A DNA stretch of 64,000 nucleotides from Mycobacterium decipiens (GTDB lineage Bacteria > Actinomycetota > Actinomycetes > Mycobacteriales > Mycobacteriaceae), in assembly GCF_963853665.1 (NCBI RefSeq), contig NZ_OY970459.1:4774001-4838000 (forward strand), given 5' to 3'. The notes below the pieces were generated by a model that was not told the DNA's origin, did no database searches, and saw nothing but the letters and a program-made list of their open reading frames with translations. Position numbers and translations under genes: made by a program. Positions 37,253 to 47,941 of this stretch are shown here, piece by piece. Every line of letters starts with the position of its first letter. Within the stretch, counting starts at the first letter, position 1.

Positions 37253-38413
37253 CTAACCGAGAATCAACCCGGAGGTCGGCACGCCGGTCCCCGCGGTGAC
37301 GAGCACATGCTCGACGTCGGGCACCTGGTTCACCGAGGTGCCGCGCAACTGCCGCACCCCCTCGGCGATGCCATTCATGCCGTGGACGTAGGCCTCGCCG
37401 AGCTGACCGCCATGCGTGTTGATGGGCAGCCGTCCGCCCAATTCGATCGCCCCGTCGGCAATGAAGTCCTTGGCCTCACCACGGCCACAGAATCCCAGCT
37501 CCTCCAACTGAATCAGGGTGAACGGGGTGAAGTGGTCGTAGAGCACGGCGGTCTGGATATCGGCCGGCGTCAACCCGGACTGCGCCCACAGCTGTCTGCC
37601 CACTAGGCCCATCTCGGGCAAGCCGTCGAGTTCGGGCCGGTAGTAGCTGACCATTGTGTACTGGTCTGGGCTGGACCCTTGCGACGCCGCCTCGACGACC
37701 ACGGGGCGATGCTTGAGGTCGCGCGCGCGCTCTACCGACGTCACCACGATCGCGACCGCGCCATCGGTCTCCTGGCAGCAGTCCAGCAGCCGCAGCGGCT
37801 CCGCGATCCACCGCGAATTCTGGTGGTCTTCAATGGTTATGGGCTTTCCGTAGAAATATGCCTTCGGGTTCTTGGCGGCGTGCTTGCGATCGGCCACCGA
37901 GATGGTGCCGAAGTCCCGGCTGGTCGCACCGGACAGGTGCATGTAGCGCCGCGCGATCATGGCGACCTGAGCGGCCGGCGTCGAAAGCCCATGCGGATAC
38001 GAGAACGAGTTGTCCACCCCCGTCGAATCGGCATTGGCTGTCAACCGCGCCTGCACCTGCCCGAACCGCATGCCGGAACGCTCGTTGAAGGCCCGATACG
38101 CCACCACGACGTCGGCGATCCCGGTGGCGACGGCCATCGCCGCCTGCTGAACGGTCGCGCACGCCGCACCACCGCCATAGTGGATCTCGGCGAAGAACTT
38201 CAACTCGCCGATACCGGCCGCCCGCGCGACGGCGATCTCGGTGTTGGTGTCCATCGTGAAGGTCGTCAGCCCGTCGACATCGGCCGGACTCAAGCCGGCG
38301 TCGTCCAGGGCGTCACGCACCGCCTCGGCGGCCAGCCGCAGCTCGCTGCGCCCCGAGTCCTTGGAGAAGTCGGTGGCGCCAATGCCCACAATGGCGGCCT
38401 TGCCCGACAACAC
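37253..38413 (-). CDS. ltp2: 17-hydroxy-3-oxo-pregnenoyl-CoA retro-aldolase subunit Ltp2
   Basis: A 386-residue thiolase-fold protein. With the DUF35 domain of ChsH2 it cleaves the last C3 unit of the cholesterol side chain as propionyl-CoA, leaving androstenedione. Segments are VDGLTTFTMDTNTE (about residues 45-58), CATVQQAAMAVATGIADVVV (about 82-101) and TAVLYDHFTPFTLIQLEELG (about 283-302); tyrosines in the last and nearby regions are the general acid/base candidates in studied homologs. GTG 38413 overlaps the chsH1 TAG by one base. Last gene of the cyp125-fadE28-fadE29-chsH2-chsH1-ltp2 (igr) operon. Confidence 0.93.
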   Translation of the reverse strand: MLSGKAAIVGIGATDFSKDSGRSELRLAAEAVRDALDDAGLSPADVDGLTTFTMDTNTEIAVARAAGIGELKFFAEIHYGGGAACATVQQAAMAVATGIADVVVAYRAFNERSGMRFGQVQARLTANADSTGVDNSFSYPHGLSTPAAQVAMIARRYMHLSGATSRDFGTISVADRKHAAKNPKAYFYGKPITIEDHQNSRWIAEPLRLLDCCQETDGAVAIVVTSVERARDLKHRPVVVEAASQGSSPDQYTMVSYYRPELDGLPEMGLVGRQLWAQSGLTPADIQTAVLYDHFTPFTLIQLEELGFCGRGEAKDFIADGAIELGGRLPINTHGGQLGEAYVHGMNGIAEGVRQLRGTSVNQVPDVEHVLVTAGTGVPTSGLILG

Positions 38414-38814
38414 TAGACACCCCCGATCGTCAGCGTCACCGTCGCAACGACATGATCGCCAAGGCTATTGCGGCCCAACACCTTTACCGTGACCAGGCCA
38501 TCCTCCACGGCGGTCACCTCACCGGAGAACGTCACCGTGTCGTAGGCGTACCACGGCACCCCCAGCCGCAGCCCGATCGACTTGATCAACGCCGACGGCC
38601 CGGCCCAGTCGGTGACATAGCGCTGCACCAGCCCGGTGTCGGTGAGGATGTTGACGAAGATGTCCTTGGAGCCCTTCGCAACGGCCTTGTCCCGGTCGTG
38701 GTGCACGTCCTGAAAGTCGCGGGTGGCTAGGGCCGTCGAGATGATGAACGTCGGATCACCGTAGAGCTTGAGTTCGGGCAGCGTGGTGCCCACTTCGGCA
38801 GCAGGCGCGCTCAT
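38413..38814 (-). CDS. chsH1: Side-chain enoyl-CoA hydratase subunit ChsH1
   Basis: A 133-residue single hot-dog (MaoC-like) protein. ATRDFQDVHHDRDKAVAQG-like ATRDFQDVHHDRDKAVAKG (about residues 30-48) carries the hydratase Asp/His pair. In M. tuberculosis ChsH1 (Rv3541c) and the MaoC half of ChsH2 form the heterotetrameric hydratase acting on 3-oxo-pregna-4,17-diene-20-carboxyl-CoA. ATG 38814 overlaps the chsH2 stop (ATGA), which fits obligate co-assembly. Confidence 0.93.
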   Translation of the reverse strand: MSAPAAEVGTTLPELKLYGDPTFIISTALATRDFQDVHHDRDKAVAKGSKDIFVNILTDTGLVQRYVTDWAGPSALIKSIGLRLGVPWYAYDTVTFSGEVTAVEDGLVTVKVLGRNSLGDHVVATVTLTIGGV

Positions 38815-39755
38815 GCGTCCGGCTCCCAGGCGTAGAGGCTCCATTCGGGGCCGCTATCACCGGCCGGGAAGTCGATATAGACAGTGCGAACCGGCATTCC
38901 GACCTGCACCTCGGCCGGGTCGACATCGCGCAACTCGCCCAGCATGCGCACACCTTCTTCGAGCTCAACCAGCGCGATCACGAACGGCACCTTCCGGCCC
39001 GGCACTTTCGGCGCATGGTGTACCACGAAGCTGAACACCGTGCCCTTGCCACTGGACACGCGATACTCGATCGGAGCCGACTTGTCCTGCCACACCGCCG
39101 GAACCGGTGGGTGCTGCAGGCTGCCATCGGGACGCTGTTGGATCCGCAATTCGTGGGCCGCCACACCTTCCCAGAAGAACGCACTGTCCCGCGACGACGA
39201 CGGCCGCATCATGGCGTCCGGGTCCAGGTCCGCCGGCACCGATGTCCGCGCTGCAGCAGGCTTGAATTTGAGTATGCGCCAGTTCATCTCGGCTACATCC
39301 TCATCCCCGACCTGCCACACGATGTGCTGGTTGATGAACCAGCCCTCGCCGAGCGCGGTTTGCTTGGGTCCGACAACGTCTCCGAGTTCGGCGCTGACGC
39401 TGACTTCCTCGCCAGGCAGTAGGTAGCGGTGATAGGTCTGCTCGCAGTTGGTGGCAACCACGCCGATATAGCCGGCATCGTCGAACAGCTTGATGATGGG
39501 CGGCAGTGGATCGTCGGCGGCGCGGAGTCCACTCAAACCCGTCATCGTCCAAACCTGAATCATGGCCGGCGGTGCGACAATTCCGGGATGACCCGCAGCG
39601 CGGGCCGCGGCTGCATCAACATAGATCGGGTTGCGATCCCCGATAGCCTCAACCCAGTTGTTGATCATCGGCTGGTTCACCGGGTCGCGGGCCGGCCGCG
39701 GCTTGCTGGGTCCGGCCGCTTTGACCTGCGCAACCGTGTCCTCAATTTCGCTCAT
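38811..39755 (-). CDS. chsH2: Bifunctional MaoC-DUF35 protein ChsH2
   Basis: A 314-residue fusion. The N-terminal MaoC-like hot-dog half (about residues 1-170) has NPIYVDAAAARAAGHPGIVA and pairs with ChsH1 for hydration. The C-terminal DUF35 half (about 190-314) has FFWEGVAAHELRIQQRPDGS, then a zinc-ribbon-like place without cysteines, then FVIALVELEEGVRMLGELRD; it pairs with Ltp2 to form the retro-aldolase. The protein thus links the last two steps of side-chain removal. It overlaps fadE29 upstream and chsH1 downstream by 4 bases each. Confidence 0.93.
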   Translation of the reverse strand: MSEIEDTVAQVKAAGPSKPRPARDPVNQPMINNWVEAIGDRNPIYVDAAAARAAGHPGIVAPPAMIQVWTMTGLSGLRAADDPLPPIIKLFDDAGYIGVVATNCEQTYHRYLLPGEEVSVSAELGDVVGPKQTALGEGWFINQHIVWQVGDEDVAEMNWRILKFKPAAARTSVPADLDPDAMMRPSSSRDSAFFWEGVAAHELRIQQRPDGSLQHPPVPAVWQDKSAPIEYRVSSGKGTVFSFVVHHAPKVPGRKVPFVIALVELEEGVRMLGELRDVDPAEVQVGMPVRTVYIDFPAGDSGPEWSLYAWEPDA

Positions 39756-40915
39756 CGTGGCACCCTGGGCACGTTGAGGCCAGATGCGGCGATCATCTCT
39801 CGCATAATCTCGTTCACACCCCCGCCGAACGTGATCACCAGGTTACGTTTGGTCTGGGAGTCAAGCCAGCGCAGCAGCTCGGCGGTGGCCGACTCGGCCG
39901 GGTTACCATACTTGCCGACGATCTCCTCGGCGAGCCGGCCGACGCGCTGAACGCGTTCCGTGCCAAAGACTTTGGTCGCCGCAGCGTCGGCGACGTTGAT
40001 GTCCTCGCCGGCAGCGGCCACCTGCCAATTGAGCAGCTCGTTGATTCGCCAGGTCGCGTGAATCTCGGCAAGCGCGCGTTTGACGTCGTCATGGTCTATC
40101 GGGGTTACACCGTCACCACCCGGTTTGGACGCCCACGCGCGCACCCGATCGTAGATGCTGGCGAACCGACCCGCCGGGCCGAGCATCACCCGCTCATTGT
40201 TGAGCTGGGTGGTGATCAGTCGCCATCCGCCGTTCTCCTCGCCGACCAGCATGTCGGCCGGCACCCGCACGTCGTTGTAGTACGTGGCATTGGTGTGGTG
40301 GGCGCCGTCGGCCAGGATCATCGGCGTCCAGGAGTAGCCGGGATCCTTGGTGTCAACGATCAAAATGGAAATGCCTTTGTGCTTAACGGCCTCCGGGTCG
40401 GTACGGCAAGCCAGCCAAATGTAGTCGGCATCGTGCGCGCCCGTAGTGAAGACCTTCTGGCCGTTGACGAGGTAGTGGTCGCCGTCGCGAACCGCCGAGG
40501 TGCGCAACGACGCCAGGTCGGTGCCTGCCTCCGGCTCGGTGTAGCCGATCGCAAAGTGCACCTCACCGGCCAGGATCGCCGGCAGGAACTTCTTCTTCTG
40601 CATCTGGCTGCCATACACCTGCAGCGTGGGACCAACGGTCTGCAGCGTCACCGCGGGCAGCGGCACGTCGGCGCGATGGGCCTCGTTGACGAAGATCTGC
40701 TGCTCGATCGGGCCGAAGCCGAGACCACCGAATTCCTTCGGCCATCCGACACCGAGCTTGCCGTCGCGACCCATCCGCCGGATCACCGCGCGGTATGCCG
40801 GGCCGTGCCGGTCCTTCTCCATCTCCTTCATCTCGTCGGACGAGATCAAATTCGAAAAGTATTGCCGGATCTCGGCTTGCAGCTGCCGCTGCTCGACGGT
40901 CAGGTCGATGAACAT
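39752..40915 (-). CDS. fadE29: Steroid acyl-CoA dehydrogenase FadE29 (ChsE2)
   Basis: A 387-residue acyl-CoA dehydrogenase subunit. Segments are FAIGYTEPEAGTDLASLRT (about residues 117-135), QKVFTTGAHDADYIWLACRT, and TFGGGVNEIMREMIAASGL at the C-terminus. With FadE28 it forms ChsE1-ChsE2, an alpha2-beta2 enzyme that dehydrogenates the C22 propionyl side chain (3-oxo-pregn-4-ene-20-carboxyl-CoA). Its start overlaps the end of fadE28 by 16 bases and its stop overlaps chsH2 by 4, so the complex is translated from coupled frames. Confidence 0.94.
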   Translation of the reverse strand: MFIDLTVEQRQLQAEIRQYFSNLISSDEMKEMEKDRHGPAYRAVIRRMGRDGKLGVGWPKEFGGLGFGPIEQQIFVNEAHRADVPLPAVTLQTVGPTLQVYGSQMQKKKFLPAILAGEVHFAIGYTEPEAGTDLASLRTSAVRDGDHYLVNGQKVFTTGAHDADYIWLACRTDPEAVKHKGISILIVDTKDPGYSWTPMILADGAHHTNATYYNDVRVPADMLVGEENGGWRLITTQLNNERVMLGPAGRFASIYDRVRAWASKPGGDGVTPIDHDDVKRALAEIHATWRINELLNWQVAAAGEDINVADAAATKVFGTERVQRVGRLAEEIVGKYGNPAESATAELLRWLDSQTKRNLVITFGGGVNEIMREMIAASGLNVPRVPR

Positions 40916-41919
40916 TGCGCTCCCAGCAGCTCGAGACGATGCGAAGGTCCGCCCAGCAGCCGGGCGAGGTCCTTGATTGTCGAGTAGTACCGGTGCATCG
41001 GATAGGTGATGTCCATCCCCATGCCGCCATGCAAGTGATGGCAGATCTGCATCACCGGTGGTGCCTGCGATGTCACCCAGTATCCGAGGACATCCAGATC
41101 CTCCTCAACATCCCGATCCTCGCACAGCCGCCAAATCACCGACTTCGCCGCCAGATCGATCGTGCGCGAAGCGATGTAAACCTCAGCGAGCTGCGCGGCC
41201 ACCGTCTGAAAGGTCGACAGCGGCTTGCCGAACTGCTTGCGATTGGCCACGTAGCCCGCGGTTAGCCGCAGCGCCCCGGCCACTAGCCCGTCCGCGTAGG
41301 CGCCAATCAGGGCCAACGCCAGTTGGTTTACCCGATGGGCGCTAGCACCCGCCAATACATCGGAGTCAGCAACCATTACGCCATCGAACGTCACCGTGTA
41401 TTCGTCTGCCCCACTCGACGTCGGGGTACCGTCCAGCCGCACACCGTCGGCCTCCGGCGACACCACCACAACCGCGTTGTCGGCGGTCACCAGCATCCAG
41501 TCCGCCCGTTCGGCATAGCCGACACCAACTTTGGTGCCGGACAATCGGCCGCCGGCAAAGGTGGCCGATGGCCGGCCGGGCAGCGCCGCGCCGGGCTCGT
41601 TGAGCGCCGCGGTCAGCACCGCGCCCTCGGCGACCCCGGCCAGGTAGCGGTCCTGCTGCTGATCGGATGCCAGGTCGAGCAGCGGCACCACGCCAAGACC
41701 CAGGGTCGCCAGTGCCGGCGTAATCGCGCCGTGCCGCCCCACTTCGGTCAGGACCGTCCCGACCTCAGGCAAACCGACGCCGTCGCCGCCGAGGCGTTCC
41801 GGCACCGGCAGCGCCGTCACGCCCCCGTCGACCAGCGCGTCCCAGCTGTTGCTCCGGCCCAGCACCGACGTGACCACATCGGCGACAGCGTGCTGTTCAG
41901 CGGTGAGATCGAAATCCAT
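40900..41919 (-). CDS. fadE28: Steroid acyl-CoA dehydrogenase FadE28 (ChsE1)
   Basis: A 339-residue acyl-CoA dehydrogenase-like partner of FadE29, same length as in H37Rv. It has the C-terminal GYVANRKQFGKPLSTFQTVA (about residues 226-245) and HHLHGGMGMDITYPMHRYYS (about 294-313), and a less conserved N-terminal half, as usual for the subunit with fewer catalytic contacts. Side-chain C22 dehydrogenation within ChsE1-ChsE2. It follows cyp125 by 16 bp. Confidence 0.94.
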   Translation of the reverse strand: MDFDLTAEQHAVADVVTSVLGRSNSWDALVDGGVTALPVPERLGGDGVGLPEVGTVLTEVGRHGAITPALATLGLGVVPLLDLASDQQQDRYLAGVAEGAVLTAALNEPGAALPGRPSATFAGGRLSGTKVGVGYAERADWMLVTADNAVVVVSPEADGVRLDGTPTSSGADEYTVTFDGVMVADSDVLAGASAHRVNQLALALIGAYADGLVAGALRLTAGYVANRKQFGKPLSTFQTVAAQLAEVYIASRTIDLAAKSVIWRLCEDRDVEEDLDVLGYWVTSQAPPVMQICHHLHGGMGMDITYPMHRYYSTIKDLARLLGGPSHRLELLGAQCSST

Positions 41920-41935
41920 CGCGGTTATTCATCCA

Positions 41936-43237
41936 TCAGTGAGCCACGGGGCACTTGCCGGTGTAGTCGACCTGCCAGTGCTTGATGCCGTTGAGCCAGC
42001 CGGACCGCAGCCGCTCGGGTGCCGCGATCGGCTTGAGGTCGGGCATCTGGTCGGCCACGGCGTTGAAGATCAGGTTGATCGTCATCCGGGCCAGGTTGGC
42101 GCCGATGCAGTAATGCGCACCGGTGCCGCCGAATCCGACGTGCGGGTTGGGATTGCGCAGGATGTTGAACGTGAACGGATCCTCGAAGACCTCTTCATCG
42201 AAATTGGCCGCCCGGTAGAACAGCCCGACGCGCTGCCCCTTCTTGATCTGCACGCCGGACAGCACATAGTCCTGTAGCGCGGTGCGCTGGAAACAGTTGA
42301 TCGGGCTCGCCCAACGGACGATCTCGTCGGCGGCGGTCTCCGGACGCTCGGCCTTGAACAGTTCCCACTGGTCGGGGTACTCGGCGAAGGCCATCATCCC
42401 CTGCGTTATGGAGTTGCGACTGGTCTCGTTTCCGGCCACCGCGAGCATCACCACGAAGAAGCCGAACTCGTCGTCGGAGAGCTTTTCGCCGTCGATATCG
42501 GCTTGAATCAGCTGAGTCACGATGTCGTCGCCCGGATTCTTGGTCCTGTCCTCGGCCATCTTCATCGCATAGCCGATCAGCTCCGCCGACGACATCTTGG
42601 GGTCGATGTGGGCGTATTCGGGATCCTCGGTACCGGTCATCTCGTTCGACCAGTCGAACAGCTTGCCGCGGTCCTCCTGCGGCACCCCGAGCAAACCCGC
42701 GATCGCCTGCAGCGGCAATTCACACGACACCTGCTCAACAAAGTCACCGGAACCCGAGGCGGCCGCCGCCTTGGCAATACTCTGGGCGCGGTCGTTGAGC
42801 TCGTCTCGTAGCCGTCCGATGGCCCGCGGCGTGAAACCACGCGAGATGATCTTGCGCAGCCGGGTATGGTGCGGCGCGTCCATGTTGAGCATGACGAACC
42901 GCTGAACCTCGATGTCCTCCCGCGCGATGTCGTTGTGGAATCGCGGTATCACCCCGTTCTGGTAGCTGGAGAACACGTCGCTACGCCGGGAAACTTCCTT
43001 GACGTCGTTGAGCTTGGTGATCGCCCAGAAACCGCCGTCGTGGAAGCCGCCGCCCTTGCCGGGAGCCTGCTCGTTCCACCAGATCGGCGCGGCCGACCGC
43101 AGCTCGGCGAACTCTTCAACCGGCAGCCGCTCGGCGTAGATGTCGGGGTCGGTGAGATCGAACCCGGGCGGAAGATCGGGGCTGGGCACGCTACTTCTCC
43201 TTACTGCGGTCCTCGCTGACTCGGGATCCCAGAACAC
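41936..43237 (-). CDS. cyp125: Steroid C26-monooxygenase cytochrome P450 CYP125
   Basis: A 433-residue P450, same length as CYP125A1. The I-helix motif is AVAGNETSRNSITQGM (about residues 268-283), ExxR is in DEIVRWASP-preceding helix, and the heme loop FGGTGAHYCIGANLARM has the axial cysteine near residue 377. It oxidises the C26/C27 methyl of cholesterol and cholestenone in successive steps to the acid, starting side-chain breakdown. GTG 43237 is chosen by alignment with CYP125A1; it lies in an inverted repeat. First gene of the six-gene igr operon; the KstR site at 43325-43338 is shared with fadA5. Confidence 0.95.
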   Translation of the reverse strand: MFWDPESARTAVRRSSVPSPDLPPGFDLTDPDIYAERLPVEEFAELRSAAPIWWNEQAPGKGGGFHDGGFWAITKLNDVKEVSRRSDVFSSYQNGVIPRFHNDIAREDIEVQRFVMLNMDAPHHTRLRKIISRGFTPRAIGRLRDELNDRAQSIAKAAAASGSGDFVEQVSCELPLQAIAGLLGVPQEDRGKLFDWSNEMTGTEDPEYAHIDPKMSSAELIGYAMKMAEDRTKNPGDDIVTQLIQADIDGEKLSDDEFGFFVVMLAVAGNETSRNSITQGMMAFAEYPDQWELFKAERPETAADEIVRWASPINCFQRTALQDYVLSGVQIKKGQRVGLFYRAANFDEEVFEDPFTFNILRNPNPHVGFGGTGAHYCIGANLARMTINLIFNAVADQMPDLKPIAAPERLRSGWLNGIKHWQVDYTGKCPVAH

Positions 43238-43251
43238 TAGTTCTCCTAGTG
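43235..43251. promoter_or_regulatory. Inverted repeat over the cyp125 start codon
   Basis: CACTAG (43235-43240), spacer TTCTC, then CTAGTG (43246-43251) form a perfect inverted repeat that includes the GTG start of cyp125 on the minus strand. It overlaps GAAC-ACTA-GTTC (43232-43243), which looks like a KstR half-site pair but has four spacer bases instead of two. It could be an mRNA hairpin at the initiation site or a second regulator site; unproven. Confidence 0.4.
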
Positions 43252-43324
43252 CTGCTCTACTGCCAGTAAAACATGCCTTCACCGCTGACAAAAGGCACTG
43301 AAGCATCGTCGCTTGTCAGAGTAA

Positions 43325-43338
43325 TGAAACGTGTTCTA
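43325..43338. promoter_or_regulatory. KstR operator between cyp125 and fadA5
   Basis: TGAAACGTGTTCTA matches the KstR consensus. It lies 10 bp before the fadA5 ATG and about 87 bp before the cyp125 start, in the divergent gap, and is expected to control the igr operon as well as fadA5. Confidence 0.85.
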
Positions 43339-43339
43339 G

Positions 43340-44521
<1,182 letters not shown>

Positions 44522-44528
44522 CCCGTCC

Positions 44529-45396
<868 letters not shown>

Positions 45397-45422
45397 CGAT
45401 TGTCGGGAGCGCGAACGTCGGG

Positions 45423-46328
45423 CTAGGCCCCGTACACCGGGACCGGCGGCCGCGACTTGGCCAGCAGATCGGTGACGACCGGCCCCAACTCGGCGGGATC
45501 CCATTTCGCGCCCTTGTCCACCTGCGGGCCGTGCGCCCAACCCTGCGCTACCCGGATCAGGCCGCCCTCGATCTCAAAGACTTTGCCCGTCACAGAACGG
45601 GATTCGGCGCTACCCAGCCAGACGACCAACGGGGAAACGTTCTCCGGTGCCATCGCGTCGAACCCTTCTTCGGGCTTGGCCATCATCTCGGCGAAGACGG
45701 TCTCGGTCATGCGGGTGCGGGCCGACGGTGCGATGGCGTTGACGGTAACGCCGTAGCGACCCATCTCCGCGGCGGCGACCAGCGTCATGGCCGCGATGCC
45801 GGCCTTGGCGGCGCTGTAGTTGCCCTGCCCGACACTGCCCTGCAATCCCGCACCGGAACTGGTGTTAATGATCCGCGCATCAACGGCATTGCCCGCTTTC
45901 GACAGCCCACGCCAGAACGAGGCGGCGTGCCGCATGGTGGCGAAATGCCCCTTGAGGTGTACGGCGATGACGGCGTCGAACTCCTCCTCGCTGGTGTTGG
46001 CCATCATTCGGTCGCGCACGATGCCGGCGTTGTTGACCAGAACGTCCAGACCACCGAAGGTCTCGACGGCAGTCTGAATCAGCTCCGCCGCTTGCTCCCA
46101 GTCCGCGACGTTGGATCCGTTAGCGACGGCTTCGCCACCGGCCGCGGTGATTTCGTCGACCACGCCCTGCGCGGCGCTGCCGCCGCTGGCAGGCGAACCG
46201 TCCAGCCCAACACCAATGTCATTGACCACCACGCGCGCGCCCTCGGCGGCGAAGGCCAGCGCATGTGCGCGCCCAATTCCGCCGCCCGCTCCGGTGACAA
46301 TCACGACACGGCCGTCCACCAAGCCCAT
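45423..46328 (-). CDS. Short-chain dehydrogenase (Rv3548c-like)
   Basis: A 301-residue SDR. Motifs are TGAGGGIGRAHA (about residues 12-23), NNAGIVRD, INTSSGAGLQGSVGQ with catalytic Ser, and YSAAKAG with catalytic Tyr-Lys. The layout and long C-terminal region resemble the dehydrogenase domain of multifunctional peroxisomal-type 3-hydroxyacyl-CoA dehydrogenases. It sits in the KstR2 set and may oxidise a hydroxyacyl-CoA from HIP breakdown; substrate unproven. It follows another SDR gene by 20 bp on the minus strand. Confidence 0.87.
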   Translation of the reverse strand: MGLVDGRVVIVTGAGGGIGRAHALAFAAEGARVVVNDIGVGLDGSPASGGSAAQGVVDEITAAGGEAVANGSNVADWEQAAELIQTAVETFGGLDVLVNNAGIVRDRMMANTSEEEFDAVIAVHLKGHFATMRHAASFWRGLSKAGNAVDARIINTSSGAGLQGSVGQGNYSAAKAGIAAMTLVAAAEMGRYGVTVNAIAPSARTRMTETVFAEMMAKPEEGFDAMAPENVSPLVVWLGSAESRSVTGKVFEIEGGLIRVAQGWAHGPQVDKGAKWDPAELGPVVTDLLAKSRPPVPVYGA

Positions 46329-46348
46329 ACCCTGCGCTCCTTAACCTG

Positions 46349-47128
46349 CTACTTGTTAGCGCTCGAGGCAGCCAGATACGGCGGCGGCTCACCGCCGCCA
46401 TGCACCTCCAGCGTTGCACCACTGATATAGGAGGCCACGTCGGAAGCCAGAAACGCTGCTGCCCAGCCGATATCGCTGGGCTTCGCCAACCGTCCCAATG
46501 GCACCGTCGCAGCGACACGAGCGATTGACTCGGCATCGCCGTAGAACAGTTCCGACTGCTCGGTCTCCACCATCCCGACCACCACCGCATTGACCCGGAT
46601 CTTCGGGGCCCATTCCACCGCCAGTGTGGCAGTAAGGTTTTCGAAACCCGCCTTGGCCGCGCCGTAGGCGGCGGTACCCGGGGTGGGACGGCGACCGCTG
46701 ACACTACACACGTTGACAATCGACCCGCCGTTGGGCTGCTCGCGCATCAGCGCATAGGCATGTTGCGAGACCAACATCGGCGCTAAGAGATTGAGCTCGA
46801 CGATCTTGCGGTGAAAGTTGTGCGTGGCCTCAGCCGCCAACACGTACGGCGATCCACCCGCGTTGTTGACCAACACATCAAGACCACCGTGTTGCTCCCC
46901 GATCGCGCCCAGCATCCGCACGACCGAGTCCTCGTCGCGGATGTCGCACGCATGGAACTCGTACGGCGAACCGTCGACGGCTCGCCGCGCGCAGGTGATG
47001 ACCGTTGCGCCCTGGTCCGCGAAAACCGAACTGATACCGGCGCCCACCCCGCGCACACCGCCGGTTACCAGCACCACCCGCCCGGCCAATCCCAAATTGA
47101 TGGCGTCGGCTGATTCGGGGCGGGTCAC
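46349..47128 (-). CDS. Short-chain dehydrogenase (Rv3549c-like)
   Basis: A 259-residue classical SDR. Cofactor motif is TGGVRGVGAGIS (about residues 20-31), then NNAGGSPYV, VNVCSVSGRRPTPG and YGAAKAG with the Ser-Tyr-Lys set. GTG 47128 starts it 15 bp from the KstR2 operator at 47144-47157, so it heads a leftward two-SDR operon that is repressed by KstR2. A step in oxidation of ring C/D intermediates is likely but the substrate is not known. Confidence 0.87.
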   Translation of the reverse strand: MTRPESADAINLGLAGRVVLVTGGVRGVGAGISSVFADQGATVITCARRAVDGSPYEFHACDIRDEDSVVRMLGAIGEQHGGLDVLVNNAGGSPYVLAAEATHNFHRKIVELNLLAPMLVSQHAYALMREQPNGGSIVNVCSVSGRRPTPGTAAYGAAKAGFENLTATLAVEWAPKIRVNAVVVGMVETEQSELFYGDAESIARVAATVPLGRLAKPSDIGWAAAFLASDVASYISGATLEVHGGGEPPPYLAASSANK

Positions 47129-47143
47129 TGTGCTAGCGTACCA

Positions 47144-47157
47144 AGCAAGTGCTTGCT
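47144..47157. promoter_or_regulatory. KstR2 operator between the SDR operon and echA20
   Basis: AGCAAGTGCTTGCT is a full match to AnCAAGnnCTTGnT. It lies between divergent starts at 47128 and 47198. KstR2 is released by HIP-CoA, so both the SDR pair and the echA20-ipdA-ipdB-ipdC-fdxB operon would be induced once HIP is activated by FadD3. Confidence 0.9.
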
Positions 47158-47197
47158 TAGGTAGCTAGCAGGTGTTTTGTCCTAAGGACGTGCCAAC

Positions 47198-47941
47198 TTG
47201 ACGATCACATCCGCCACCCCCGAACCGGGCATAGTCGCGGTCACCGTCGACTACCCGCCGGTTAACGCCATCCCGTCGCGCGGCTGGTTCGAACTCGCCG
47301 ACGCCGTCACCGCCGCGGGCGCCGATCTGAATACCCACGCGGTGATTCTGCGGGCCGAGGGCCGTGGCTTCAACGCCGGTGTGGATATCAAGGAGATGCA
47401 GCGGACTCAGGGATTTACGGCGCTGATCGACGCCAACCGCGGCTGCTTTGCCGCGTTTCGCGCGGTCTACGAGTGTGCGGTGCCGGTGATCGCCGCGGTG
47501 AACGGATTCTGCGTCGGCGGCGGCATCGGCCTGGTCGGCAACTCCGATGTCATCGTGGCCTCCGACGACGCCGCCTTCGGGCTGCCGGAAGTGGAACGGG
47601 GCGCACTCGGTGCGGCCACGCATCTGTCGCGACTGGTACCACAGCACATGATGCGGCGGCTGTTCTTCACCGCAGCCACCGTGGACGCCGCCACCCTGCA
47701 TCACTTCGGCTCGGTGCACGAGGTGGTGCCCCGCGCCGAACTCGACGAAGCCGCGCTTAGGGTGGCCCGCGACATCGCGGCAAAGGACACCCGCGTAATC
47801 CGCGCCGCCAAGGAAGCGCTCAACCTCATCGACGTGCAACGGGTCAACTCGAGTTATCGCATGGAACAAGGCTTTACGTTCGAGCTCAACCTCGCCGGCG
47901 TGGCCGACGAACACCGCGACGCGTTCGTGAAGAAGTCGTAA
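47198..47941 (+). CDS. echA20: Ring-D-cleaving enoyl-CoA hydratase-family hydrolase EchA20
   Basis: A 247-residue crotonase-fold enzyme, equal to H37Rv. Oxyanion-hole segments are AEGRGFNAGVDIKEMQ (about residues 53-68) and VPVIAAVNGFCVGGGIGLVG (about 97-116). In M. tuberculosis EchA20 hydrolyses and opens ring D of the HIP-derived enone CoA intermediate. The start is TTG 47198 with AAGGACG upstream, which matches the conserved N-terminus. The stop overlaps ipdA as TAATG. Confidence 0.93.
   Translation: MTITSATPEPGIVAVTVDYPPVNAIPSRGWFELADAVTAAGADLNTHAVILRAEGRGFNAGVDIKEMQRTQGFTALIDANRGCFAAFRAVYECAVPVIAAVNGFCVGGGIGLVGNSDVIVASDDAAFGLPEVERGALGAATHLSRLVPQHMMRRLFFTAATVDAATLHHFGSVHEVVPRAELDEAALRVARDIAAKDTRVIRAAKEALNLIDVQRVNSSYRMEQGFTFELNLAGVADEHRDAFVKKS

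Noticed and set aside
43232..43243. GAAC-N4-GTTC as an eighth KstR operator
   Set aside because: KstR half-sites need a two-base spacer; four bases would place them on a different face of the helix.
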